Below are positions 54,520-64,000 of a stretch of DNA of 64,000 nucleotides, in pieces; position 1 is the first letter of the stretch; each line of letters begins with the position of its first letter. The translations under genes were made by a program, and so were the position numbers. Location: positions 124,001-188,000 of the forward strand of contig JARFIW010001346.1 in the NCBI GenBank assembly GCA_036346225.1, written 5' to 3'. Origin of the DNA: Platerodrilus igneus. Lineage: Eukaryota > Arthropoda > Insecta > Coleoptera > Lycidae. Under the pieces are notes generated by a model. The model was not told where the DNA came from and did no database searches. It saw only the letters and a program-made list of their open reading frames with translations.

Positions 54520-55470
54520 AATATATTACAGTTTATTAATTCGATAAATTATTGCCAGAATAGCATTCAATTCAGGTTATTTTAATTTATAGATAAATTG
54601 AAACATATGCCAATTCTGACAATAACTAAATTAAAACAGATAGTAACGAGCATCGGTGTGATTCGGTTCGCTAGTAAACTGTGGCATCGGTGTGCACGTC
54701 AAAATAACCCCTTGCACCCGTCTTAGCGTGGGTTCGAAAACGTTAAATTTCTACATTGGTGATCTTTGCCTTCCTTCAATGACCATCCTAAATCTCACCC
54801 TTTAAACGCCTATTTAAAGCGAGCTGCAAATCTTGGGTAAGTTCATTGCATTATTTTTTGTTTGTTCATGTTTAAAAAATACAGTCCACTGTGTCTTAAC
54901 CGAGCGCTAATACTACCTTTTAGTTCACCTGGACACTTGATTTCTTCTTCTGCATTCCCTTCATTACCCAACTCACCCTCAAATTGATTTATATTTAGAC
55001 AGTCATTTTCGACTTCTGCGTTTACCTCTTCCTCCCACTTAATACAATCCCCCTTACATCTTATTTCTTTGCTTTTAGCATTTATGTTTATTTATAATAT
55101 CCATCCCAAATATAACGTTCATTTTCAATCCAGGTACAATCATAAATTCATTTTCAAATTTCACATTTCTTAATTCACACTTCAGAATCGCCATGTTGTT
55201 TATGCTCGCAACTTTTTACTGTTTGGTGATACCAAGTTACACTTTCTTACATGTATTATTTTCTTCATTAATTTTTCCCGTTTAACAAAATCTTCTGAAA
55301 CGAGTGACGCTTCCGCTCTCGTATCAATGAGTATTTTAATCACAATTATTCTCCACATTCAAATTAATTATAGATAATAAGATTTGTTTAAATCATTTTC
55401 CACTTCAAATTTCATGAATTCGCGCTAATGTTCATATTGGTTTATTCTTAAAAGCTTGCTTGGTTTGACT
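54520..55470 (-). pseudogene. Protease region trace
   Basis: At about 55,325-55,280 on minus the pattern IDTRAEASLVSEDFV is visible, a retropepsin active site in which the D-T-G glycine is replaced by Arg. The conserved NVIFGMDI-like segment follows near 55,110. Surrounding frames are full of stops. Confidence 0.6.
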
Positions 55471-55937
55471 TTAATTAAAAATTTTGACTTGATGTAGATG
55501 GACCTGCCTGATTCGTAATTTCAGAATATGTGCGGTTAGTTCTCTTCGGTTCTTGTATCTGCTCCACGTGTTCTTGTCTATGTGTATTCTGGTTGGTGTT
55601 CCCATCATGGTTGGTTCGCTCCATCTCTCGCCTTGGCCTGTTACTCGCACTCCAATTACGTCTAAAACCATTATTGTAATTGTTGTAGTTCCCCCTATTG
55701 AAATTTCCCCCATAGTAGTTACTATTTTTTTGATAATGAATTCGGTCCGTTTCCACACTTCTTTGTGTTCTCACAAAATTTACGGTTTAACTTCTTATTC
55801 TATTTCCTACCCTAGGGTTTGGTACTATTTCATCGTATCGCTGCAAATATTCCAGAAATACATTTCGGTCTACGATGTTTTGAAGTGCTATATATTATCT
55901 CACTCCACCTCAAATGCGAGTTATGTAATCCCCCATT

Positions 55938-55939
<2 letters not shown>

Positions 55940-55976
<37 letters not shown>
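55940..55976. repeat. (TA)n microsatellite
   Basis: TA run at the left edge of the insertion within gag. Confidence 0.9.
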
Positions 55977-55981
<5 letters not shown>

Positions 55982-56430
55982 AACTAATACTAAAGAAGTT
56001 ATTAGAAATATTAGGAAATGTGCAACAATGTAATTGAAGGACATTTTATTCAGTTTATTAACGTTCATGGGAACGGAAACGCTACTTTGTAGCACAAGGA
56101 TAAGTGACACTGCAGATGTCAGGTCACAGGTGGTCACAGACAGTCACGTACCGAGATTACGCAGAAGTAAGCTCGCAACAAAGTAGTTATGAATAGCTTT
56201 AAGATTACAACAATGTATTATGAATAAGAGTCAAATGAAAGCAGACATTAGGTCTGCAAGTTCCCACAGAACTGTGAGGGGGTAGGGAGATTATAAAAGG
56301 CCCGGGAGATCCACTCGCAGTCAGTTTATCAAACGTTCAGCTTTCACATCGCAGTTCGTAGATAGCTCACCTTGTACAATTAGTAATTAATTTTCGACTT
56401 AGAATAATAATTCAAGATTGCCAAAATTCA
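55977..56430 (+). mobile_element. Probable solo LTR with strong promoter inside gag
   Basis: Splits the gag frame. On plus, TATAAAAGGC starts at 56,292 and GCAGTCAGTTTATC follows, putting the initiator A about 31 bases on. The +1 region continues CAAACGTTCAGC. Upstream are repeated tcac(a)g(g/a)tggtcacagacagtcac words. The composition and promoter fit a short (~0.4 kb) LTR. Exact ends and a target duplication could not be set. Confidence 0.45.
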
Positions 56431-58130
56431 ATGTTCAAAACTGTTTAAAACAAATAAATGTGTTAAGAAGTTCAAGAAGTCTTTTTAAAAAAGACCGCTC
56501 GCAGCCACGAACCTTAACTTGCGTTGCTATATATTTTATTATTTGCTTTTTCTCAAAGGGAGGATCTAGTTGCTTTGCGATGTTGAATTTTTTTATTGCA
56601 TACAGTTCCCGGGTCATTCCTAAATCGTAATTATATTTCCCCATAATCAAGTTATCTCTTACTTTATATTGTTGGTTGTCCCCCCAAAAATGTCTTAAAA
56701 ATTTATGTTCGAATTCTTGAAAAGTCTTTAATTCGCTCTCTATTAAACCAAACCATATTTCTGCGCTCCCCCCCCCCTTAATATTGGTCTCGCTAAATTT
56801 AATTTATATTGCTCGTCCGTTGATCCTTGTATTAGCGTTTTGACATTATTCAAAAATAATTTCGGGTTTAGCTTATTGTCCCCATAAAAGTTTGAATATT
56901 GGTCTAGTGATATGATTGGTTGATTTATCCTTGTGGTTCCCTAGTATATTGCATCATGTTTCTACTAAAATTCTCTAAATCTGTTTTTAAAATTCCTAAT
57001 TCCCTATTTACCGTTCTAAATCCTATCTCACAATTCCCCTCAACTTCTTGTACTCTTATGCCTAAATCCGTAATTTTTTCGTTGGTATACCTTTCGCATA
57101 TCTCTTGACTTGATTTAACTTTTATAACCTCGTCCCACACTTAATCCATATCCTCCATAATCCTTACAATTTTACTCTGCACCTGTACTTTCATTTCAGT
57201 AATCGTTTGATTAGTTTCCCTTAAACCGTCGCTTAAAATCTTTATTTCCAAGTCTAACTTTTCCCCCAAATTAGTCAAATTTTGCCTATTTTCATTAATT
57301 CTTGGTGTCGTATTTTTCATGGCTTCCTCATTTTTGTCCATTTTATTGGTTAACACTAATAACATTGACATCATTCTCGGTTCTTGTGTGGTTTGCTGTT
57401 CCTCGCTGTGACTTCTTTCTAATACTCTTCCCCGCGGTTTCAATTGGTGTCTCTTTCAGGATCACACTTTCTTGAGACCCTATCTCTACCCCTTCATTCA
57501 TCAACGCCTCTCTAGCTTCCCGCATTCTTTTGTCCATTTTGATTTAAACCCTAAATTCTAATTTAACTTCTTAAATTTCTTTCTTATTTGCCTGTAATTC
57601 CAAATTTTAATTAATATACAATTTTTGAGTTTTTCTAGTCCCTATAATTGTCGAATTTCATTTGTTTTAGCCCCTACGATTTGATTGCCAAATTTCTTTT
57701 GTTCTAGCCCCAATTCTTATTTCAAGCTCCACTACTTGATTGTTATATATCTTGCCCCAATTCTTATTTCTCACCTGACGCATGGATTGTCAGTTTACTT
57801 TTTCCTATATTCTAGCCCCACGTTGTCGCGCTATATTTTCTTTGCTATGATATCGCCGTACTTCGATGTATTTAACGTCCAGTTGCCTGCTGTTCGCCAC
57901 CGCCCTGTGTCTCTAAATAATCAAGGATAAATTTTAAATTTTACACAATTGGTTTTGTTGTGCCTCGAATAGCTCAGTTCAACCCAACACAGAGTGTACG
58001 ACAATACTATAACAGGGAAGTTTTACCCCCCTCCCCTCTAACACTTTCTATTTAATTGAAATAAACGAAATCAATCAAAATTTACATAATAACCAAAATA
58101 TGTACAATTTGTATCTCCACAACCTTTATA

Positions 58131-59410
58131 ATACGCTTGTTCAATTGAAACCCATCTTTGGTCAGGTTAGCCTTGGAAACAATTGTAATCACTCAACTGA
58201 CGTTTTGCAACGTTAGTGGTGTTTGTAAACTTCCCACTGGTCAGTTTCCAGTTTCTCTCGTATATATTTGACAGCGATTTTAAGTACTGTGACGTTTGTT
58301 GTTAACAATTCGGCCAAATGTGATCAGCGTGCGGTCATTCAATTTCTGTGTGGTGAAGGTTTGCAACCATTGGAAATTCGTACACGAATGCAAGCTGTGT
58401 ATGAAAACGCATGTTTTGCGTATCCAACTGTCAAGGAATGGTGTCGAAAATTTAAGAATGGACGCGAAGGGACAAATGATTAGCCGCGACCAGGTGCAAT
58501 GTGCACTGCGTCAACAGACAGGAATATGGCATGTATGGAAGGCCTGAATAGAGAAAATCGTCAAGTTTCAATCAGAATAATTTCAGAAAATGTTGGTGTG
58601 AGTATCGGATCTGTTCATAGTATCGTGCACCAGCTAGGCTACAGCAAAGTTTGTGCGCAATGGGTTCCTCGCCTTTTGTCAGAGAACCAAAAAAGCTTGC
58701 GAATGGGCTTATCCTTGCAACACCCTTACGGAATACAGACAAAATGGTAACGTTTTTTCTCGTCGATAATTGCTGACGACGAATCTTAGTGTCATTATTT
58801 TGAACCATCCAGTAAGCTGTCATCGATGCAACGGAAACACGCAAATTCTCCGCTACCAAAGAAGCTTAAAGTTTAACCTTCTGCCGGTAAAGTCATGTTG
58901 ACATTTTTTTGACCATAAAAGACCCTTGATGATAGAATTTACAGAACTTCGGGTGCATATCAACGCAAACCTGTATAATGACTCTTTGAACAAATTCCAT
59001 CAAGCAATAAGACAAAAATGTCCAGGGAAGCTTTCACAAGGTGTCATTCTGCTTCACGACAATGCTCGACCTAATGTTGCTAACGCAGTGAAAGAAAATC
59101 TACAGCGAAAAATATGGAGGATATTAGATCATCCACCCTATAGTCTCAATTTATCGCCTTGCGAATTTCACATTTTTGGGCCACCGAAAAAAGCGTTAAA
59201 AGGTAACCGTTTTCAGTTGGACAAAGAAGTACAAAACGCCGTGAAAGAATTCCTTGAGTAGCAGCCACAAGATTTCTATAGGCAGGGTATACATAAGTTG
59301 ACGAAACAATGAAATATGTGCCTTAATCGTAGTGGTAATTATTTGTAAATTTAGTTGTCAATAAATTTTTTCTGAACCAATAATGGGTTTTAATTGAACA
59401 AGCATCGTAT
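58131..59410 (+). mobile_element. mariner-type DNA transposon, about 1,280 bp
   Basis: Inverted ends: left ATACGCTTGTTCAATTGAAA, right (reverse complement) ATACGATGCTTGTTCAATTA, sharing CTTGTTCAATT(G/A)AAACCCAT. The left flank is TA; the right flank reads CA, so the TA duplication is blurred by mutation. One decayed transposase gene fills it. Length and gene match mariner. Confidence 0.88.
58268..59261 (+). pseudogene. mariner transposase, decayed
   Basis: N-terminal HTH at 58,296-58,483 (QRAVIQFLCGEGLQPLEIRT, TVKEWCRKFKNGR), second HTH at 58,499-58,700 (RIISENVGVSIGSVHSIVHQ, LGYSKVCAQWVPRLL). The first catalytic Asp region (ADDES then a TAG, HYFEP) lies at about 58,765-58,810. The C-terminal frame is 58,926-59,261 with LLHDNARPNVA (second Asp) and HPPYSLNLSPCEFHIFGPPK. 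The third catalytic position reads Glu where mariners have Asp. Two or more frameshifts and nonsense codons are present. Confidence 0.87.
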
Positions 59411-60831
59411 CATCCGCTATTTAAAAAAACTCCTGAATTAAAGTAACAATATAAATCAGTTTGTCCCCAAATTATGACTCCCTTAAATCCATTTAAAGCC
59501 AGCAAAAATAACTCTGTATACTACTTGAAGTACGTAGAACGTTGAATGACCTTCTTTCCCTTTACGTAATTTTCGTATCAATAAAATTTTTGATGACCTT
59601 TTACATAAATATTCCTGTACAAGCAAAAATTAAAATGTTAAAAAAGAAAATAGTGCTTTATGCTATTAAAGAATATTTTTATCTCTGACCTGTTGTGTTT
59701 TTTTGCGTGTCTCTGCGTGCCCCAATTCTTCGAACCGCCACTGTGGCTGTTGACCAGTGTCCGTGGATTGTTTTCAGTTTCTTATTGATTTTGTTTGATA
59801 ATTGTCTATTGAATCGCGTGGCGCAACTTAGTTAAACGCCCAGTTTAACACTTAATCGTTTACTATGCTGAATTTAGTTCAACCCTTAATTCAATGTTCA
59901 GTACTTGGTTTAGTACTTGGTCTAATACCTGGTGTCCTAAGTAAATAAAATATTAAAGATTATGTTTAATTAGAATTTTGGACTTGGTTCAGAGAAGTAC
60001 GGAGCGTGCTTTCGTCGTAGAAAGACTAACCCTTTATCAGCTTCTGCGGTATTTAAAAGCCCGCCTATCACCTGTAATAATTGGTTTACCCAGTTAATTT
60101 TGTTGATTGAGGCGTTGTACTTTGACTTATCGCACCGGCCTTCGGATTTCCATGTAGTTACCATCCCAATTTCTCGTTGCAATGCTTTAGCACATCGCTT
60201 AGACATCTAATTTTATACTTTGGATTTTGATACAGTGAACCTTCTCAAGTCACGTATTTCTATTTTGTAAGGAAATTTATAACTTTAAATCGCACGTAGC
60301 CAACCGTATGTTTTCTTGTTTTGTTTTCCTAATCTGTTTGGGTTTTGTGTTAATTTTACATGAAGATCGCATAGGCAAATTTTATAATGACGTAAATGGA
60401 ATGCGTTTGTTTACTTCCTGCGTTTATAAAACATGTTTGTTTTGAAAAATTTCTTTATTGGAGCATTCTTGTTTATTTCCTTACACCAATACGTTAATAG
60501 GATTCATTGCGTGTTTGTCTCACTTTTAGATATTTCTCATGCATATTTATTTAAAGTTTATGCATGCATTGCTGTTTTTAAATGAATTGGATGGCGCACA
60601 AAATTATTTATCTCACTGAATGTGATTAAATGTTTAAAAAATCAGCTTCCTTTCATTGATTAAAGTTAATTGTAAATTTTATACAGTGTGTTCAATATTT
60701 GCTTTTTGCGTAATTGGCGAATTTCCTACTTTTATGATTAAAATGTTTAGTTTTCTAGACCTTGGTGTGATTTAGATGGAGTGTACAACCCTTGTGACCC
60801 TATATACCCCTAAATAACCCTATTATCATAG

Positions 60832-60833
<2 letters not shown>

Positions 60834-60863
<30 letters not shown>
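60834..60863. repeat. (TA)n microsatellite
   Basis: Sits between the end of the 5' LTR and an inverted LTR-like start, forming the centre of a short palindrome (TTGCTATG either side). Confidence 0.9.
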
Positions 60864-60865
<2 letters not shown>

Positions 60866-62700
60866 CTATGGTAAGAGGGTAGTTTAAGGGTAGATTCAGT
60901 TATAGGGATCGTAGGATAGATATAACTAACTTTAGCTTTAAGAAAATTAAATAATTCCATCAATTATAGGAGTAAATCGACTATTCTACAAAGAGTCAAT
61001 TGCGAGGACACTGTATATTAAGGCAATTTGATCTAATGCATGAGAAAGAAGCTCATTTAGTAATAATCCGATACCATTTAATTAGAATAGTAGTGTGTGC
61101 GTCGTATAATATGTTTAAGTATAATTTGCAAGTAAACATAAGGTTTTAGAAGCAACTAATTGCATCAAAATAAATTATCTGGAAACATAGATAAATTGAC
61201 ATTCCAAATATTTAATAATCACGTCGAAAATATCAACGCATCTATATGCAAACGAAATTTAATACGTCATTATTAGAAAATGGATACGTGACTACGAAGA
61301 ATACATTTGTTCAGAAAACCAACATTTTGTAACAAACAAATAAACACCAGGCGGTTCATTATATGATAAGTTTTGGACTTATAAACTACAAACACAAAAT
61401 TACGGGATTGAATGTGGGTAATAATTAGGAATCCTAAAAAATAACCATATAATACAGAACGCTTACGTAACTGATAAAGCATTATCACCAAGAATTCGAC
61501 AGGGATTTTGAAAAAATACCAAGTTCTGCTAGAGATAAGGCAAAGTACAAGCCTTGATCAATAAACACGCCAATGAAAACGATTGGTGGGAAGGGCGTAT
61601 AAGTACAATAGGAAATGAATAAAGAGTTCTGTTCATATTCAACCAAGCACAAACTATGCTCAAAAGCAGTAGAAATTTACGTGATGAAATTAATTAGTAA
61701 AACGTTAAAATTCAGAATAAGTAAAATTTGAAAGTGCAAAAATTGTGCGACGAAAAATAAGCCGATCTACAAATAGACGTAAGTTAAACAATTAATTAAA
61801 TCTATTTTTAATATTTAACAAAACAGGGCTTTTGTTGAGATGGCTTTTGTTGATGCCATTATGTTGAGACGGCTTTTGTTGATGCCATTTTCTTGAGACG
61901 GCTTTTGCTGATGCCATTTTGTTGAGAGGGCTGTTATTGAAGTCACTTTCGTTGATGTCATATGTACTGAGTTGATATTTAAGTTTATATTCAAGTCGAT
62001 GTTCATATCGAGATCTAAGCCTCAACACAAATCTAAAAATACGCCTGAAAGTGAGATCAAAAGGTGCTCAAAGTTAATTCAAGGAAAAATATCAGAAATC
62101 AAAAATAGATCATTCCGGCCAATAAGTAGAGCGGACATAACAAGGGATGCAAACCACAGACATTATGAGGTAACTCCAGTGACCGTTCCAAGTTAGCGAT
62201 TTTTAAACATTTTATTATTTAAAGACTGTTTCAAATTTAATATTTGCTATACATTATGTATTTGTAAGAGTCATCAACTAGGTAATTTGAAAATATGAAA
62301 ACAGGGAAAGCATCTTAGAATATTCGAAGATACTTGAGAGTAATTAAAAGATATTTTTGCTTGCTTTCAGGAAAGCATAAATTTGGTAAATGTAAATGTT
62401 CTATACAGGGTAAAATTTTGAGGTTACACAACAATGTACATATTATCAATTATTGTATTGTGTGATTTTTGAACTGCTTCATTTGAACCCATTTAAAAGG
62501 TAAAATAAGATTTATTATTAGGAAGTTGGGCATTCAGTGAGCTAGTCGTAGTAAACAAATAAAATATAACGTACAAATTGTGGGGCTTAAGAAAGTATAT
62601 CACAATAATATAATGGTACGCCCAATCGTGAGGCATTTCATATCGAATATAATGGCACCTATCGTAGGGACTTGAAATCCATAAGGGCTATATCATAGCA
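60864..62700 (+). repeat. LTR-like segment, head-to-head with the gypsy LTR
   Basis: Starts TGCTATGGTAAGAGGGTAGT, similar for about 40 bases to the minus-sense start of the neighbouring LTR (TGCTATGATAATAGGGTTAT), and ends CTATATCATAGCA like its minus-sense end. The length, 1,837 bp, equals the intact LTR length of that element (~1,834). It is followed by CACGCCCAATCGTGGGGC (62,707). The interior is not obviously similar. It is probably the LTR of a related element running to the right. Confidence 0.5.
61824..61950 (+). repeat. ~33-bp minisatellite, four units
   Basis: Units of ttgagacggcttttgttgat then gccattttg. It lies inside the LTR-like segment and produces a spurious Lys/Ser/Asn-rich open frame on minus. 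Confidence 0.8.
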
Positions 62701-62730
62701 ATTTAATGACACGCCCAATCGTGGGGCAAA
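62595..62730 (+). repeat. Tandem leader/primer-site-like units
   Basis: Three ~45-50-bp units: aatataatggtacgcccaat (62,607), aatataatggcacctatcgt (62,648) and atttaatgacacgcccaatc (62,701), each preceded by a tatc(a/g)..a word like the LTR end. They look like reiterated LTR-end/primer-site junctions. Confidence 0.5.
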
Positions 62731-63334
62731 TCACAGCAATATTTATGTATGCGTAAAGTAGAAACCCACAACTTGACTGGTATTATGACAGTAAACAAAA
62801 CCGTTGTTATTGCTGCGTTACTGCTTGTAAGTTTGTTATTTACTTTGTGAACGTGAATAATATTCAGGGTGGTTATTTGCGACGCTCCCACCCTGAGCAC
62901 GCCATCTATCCACGTCGTTGCGTATATAACCAAGTGTTCTTGCCTGGTCTTGTCTTGTGTGTGTTCACTACTTATTGCTGTTAATACGTAAACATTAGTA
63001 GTTACTATAAAACCTTCTTTAACACGATCATTCTTTGATAAACACAATAAGTAAAGTAACTAAGTATAGTTCACATACACATAAAACATATCATCAAGCA
63101 AAGATATAAGGGGCCACAATCTCCTCAAAATAATTACTCAACGTTAAGGTTCAATATATTGCCTTTATATTCGAGACGGATCTACAGCGTGAAAGCAACA
63201 CGTATCCCCCACTCAAAGATTTATCAGGAAAACGTTATTCATCAACTCGGCGAAGTGGTCGAAGTAAAACAACGCACACCAAATTTGTTCCGGTATTCAC
63301 TAAATTAATTTCAACAAATAATTTCTTTATTAAA
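62731..63334 (+). other. Leader or LTR region before a gag-like frame
   Basis: Contains TATATAACC at 62,926 and a hyphenated GGGTGG...CCACCC stem at 62,869-62,894. The minus-strand 114-codon frame here lacks any family feature. It may be leader of the element on the left or a short LTR of a BEL/Pao-like element. Confidence 0.35.
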
Positions 63335-63665
63335 ATGTCTTCTCAACAACTAAATGACAACAATGCTGCCGAATTAAGGAGTTTAGTTACTAAAATCAGT
63401 CAAATAAAAAGTCAATGACTGGTTTTAAAACATTTTTGACAATGTTATCAATGTACCAAATTATTTCGAAGTGGAATCACGACTTTTGGAAATTGAAAAT
63501 ACCGTGTTAATTATTTTTGTAATATTGAGGATAAAACAGAAATAATATTCGAGCAAATTAAAGATCCCGAACGCAAGGCCTTTGAAGATGCCGATTAAAA
63601 AGCCATTGCAGAAGCAAAAGAATTGTTAGACGAGTTACAAACAAACAGTCGAAGTAATCAAGGTA
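63335..63665 (+). pseudogene. Gag-like remnant (BEL/Pao-like pattern)
   Basis: ATG at 63,335 with MSSQQLNDNNAAELRSLVTK, ISQIKSQ, then stops and shifts. Later open pieces have IEDKTEIIFEQIKDPE and AIAEAKELLDELQ. The R-S-L-V-x-K-I-x-Q-I-K-x-Q start and the acidic helical middle fit the N-terminus of arthropod BEL/Pao gag. It is decayed by several stops and continues no further than about 63,665. Confidence 0.5.
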
Positions 63666-64000
63666 TTAAGGGCGCGATAGCATCCCTCTATTTTCATAAC
63701 ACGAACTAATTTTTAAATAGCCGCCTTTGTGATATAGCTTTCGCATGATAGAGGGAACTACTTTATTTTAACTTTAGTAGTTTAGTGGTTCGTTTCCAGG
63801 TTAGGCAAATAACGGTTGCTAGGATACGGCACGATGCTGGTTTATTTTCTCCATTCCTGTAACTATTCGTCGTAAATGACCTTCAGTGAATTTGAAGTTA
63901 TTGAACAGCAAGCAAAGCGTTAGGTACATAGTGCATTCTAATAATAACCAAGGTCGTTTACCAAAACAAATTTGTATTGTATTGTATTATTTCATTTATG
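63666..64000. other. Window end, no gene seen
   Basis: Contains a GATAGCATCCCTCTATTTTC and GCATGATAGAGGGAACTA pair (63,678 and 63,746) that forms an imperfect inverted word about 60 bp apart. No coding frame. Confidence 0.35.

Larger units (their letters stand above)
55475..57537 (-). pseudogene. Gag of the gypsy-like element, interrupted
   Basis: Pieces at 57,537-57,343 (MDKRMREAREALMNEG), 57,443-57,141, 57,140-56,925 and 56,650-56,435 make a coiled-coil-rich gag (NLTNLGEKLDLEIKILSDGL, QTITEMKVQVQSKIV), then an Asn/Arg/Gly-rich C-terminus at 55,774-55,475 (NYYGGNFNRGNYNNYNN, RPRREMERTN). It lacks a CCHC knuckle; the NNYN/RG-rich tail may take its place in RNA binding, as in other gypsy gag proteins. 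A ~0.45-kb insertion at about 55,977-56,430 separates the two halves. Confidence 0.78.
51331..60833 (-). mobile_element. Gypsy-like LTR retrotransposon, minus strand, with nested insertions
   Basis: Two LTRs (51,331-53,480 and 57,843-60,833) with the same termini: TGCT(A/G)(T/C)GATATC...CG on the left and CCCTATTATCATAGCA on the right in plus sense. In minus-strand sense gag (57,537-55,475), a protease trace (~55,320) and RT (54,505-53,736) follow. RNase H and integrase are missing: only ~255 bp separate RT from the LTR. A polypurine TTTGGGGGAGAA abuts the 3' LTR (53,481-53,492) and a primer-site-like GCGCGACAACGTGGGGC lies 13 bases inside the 5' LTR (~57,815-57,832), which fixes the minus orientation. 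ATAT on both sides may be a 4-bp target duplication but cannot be told from the TA microsatellite. Confidence 0.85.
57843..60833 (-). repeat. 5' LTR of the gypsy-like element, split by a mariner
   Basis: LTR sequence 57,843-58,130 and 59,411-60,833, about 1.71 kb without the mariner. It aligns with 51,331-53,480 apart from the SINE there and a ~125-bp deletion here near 59,975. Confidence 0.87.

Noticed and set aside
58572..58859. 95-codon minus-strand frame inside the mariner
   Set aside because: Antisense of the transposase catalytic domain.
62703..63047. 114-codon minus-strand frame
   Set aside because: No family features, overlaps leader-like repeats and a TATA box on the other strand.
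1..64000. Host protein-coding genes with introns
   Set aside because: Looked for conserved domain exons flanked by GT-AG; every recognisable domain belongs to a mobile element.

Overview
This window is eukaryotic and almost certainly arthropod, most likely insect. It is AT-rich, has many (TA)n microsatellites, tRNA genes read by Pol III, spliced-looking leaders, TATA plus TCAGT-type initiators, and a dense set of insect-type transposable elements. I see no protein-coding host gene that I can defend. The only probable host genes are two tRNA-Ile(AAT) copies, and these sit inside a diverged repeated segment.

Layout. 1-5.4 kb: a 404-bp tandem array of tRNA-like units with a fourth inverted unit, a tRNA-Ile, and a hAT transposase remnant. 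5,486-22,731: a complete-ended Maverick/Polinton (adintovirus-like) element of 17,246 bp with 5'-AG...CT-3' terminal inverted repeats of about 0.9 and 0.8 kb and a perfect 6-bp target duplication TACAAA. It carries a broken zinc-finger/protein-primed DNA polymerase B gene behind six tandem promoter-like repeats, and a broken pipsqueak-type HTH/packaging ATPase gene. No capsid, protease or retroviral-type integrase reading frame is visible. In their place is an 8-kb core bounded by 430-bp inverted repeats, containing a decayed tyrosine recombinase and several repeated promoter/leader/splice-donor modules. 22.7-36.6 kb: a 3' piece of an R1/I-type non-LTR retrotransposon, cut by a 10.45-kb Ty3/gypsy-type element with 2.0-kb LTRs. 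36.6-49 kb: a fragment of a second polymerase B, the second tRNA-Ile segment, a 1.88-kb foldback element, a ~345-bp tandem array, a third zinc-finger/polymerase B 5' end, and a well-preserved unidentified 237-codon frame. 50-64 kb: a Penelope-like remnant, then a minus-strand gypsy-like element with ~1.8-kb LTRs, nested by a SINE (13-bp target duplication), a mariner and a probable solo LTR, followed by a head-to-head LTR-like segment and a gag-like remnant.

How the parts fit. The Maverick is the most informative unit. Its ends are intact while its genes carry frameshifts, so it looks like a recently immobilised copy that replicated and inserted with functions supplied elsewhere, or one that decayed after insertion. 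Polymerase B sequence occurs at three places (6.3-10.2, 36.9-37.2 and 45.6-46.4 kb) from clearly different lineages, so the locus has received several such elements. Nesting order gives relative ages: non-LTR element older than the 2-kb-LTR element; minus-strand gypsy older than its SINE, mariner and solo-LTR insertions.

Limits: all calls are from reading translated frames and repeats by eye. No database search, alignment score or folding was run. Boundaries of diverged repeats are good to about 10-30 bp.
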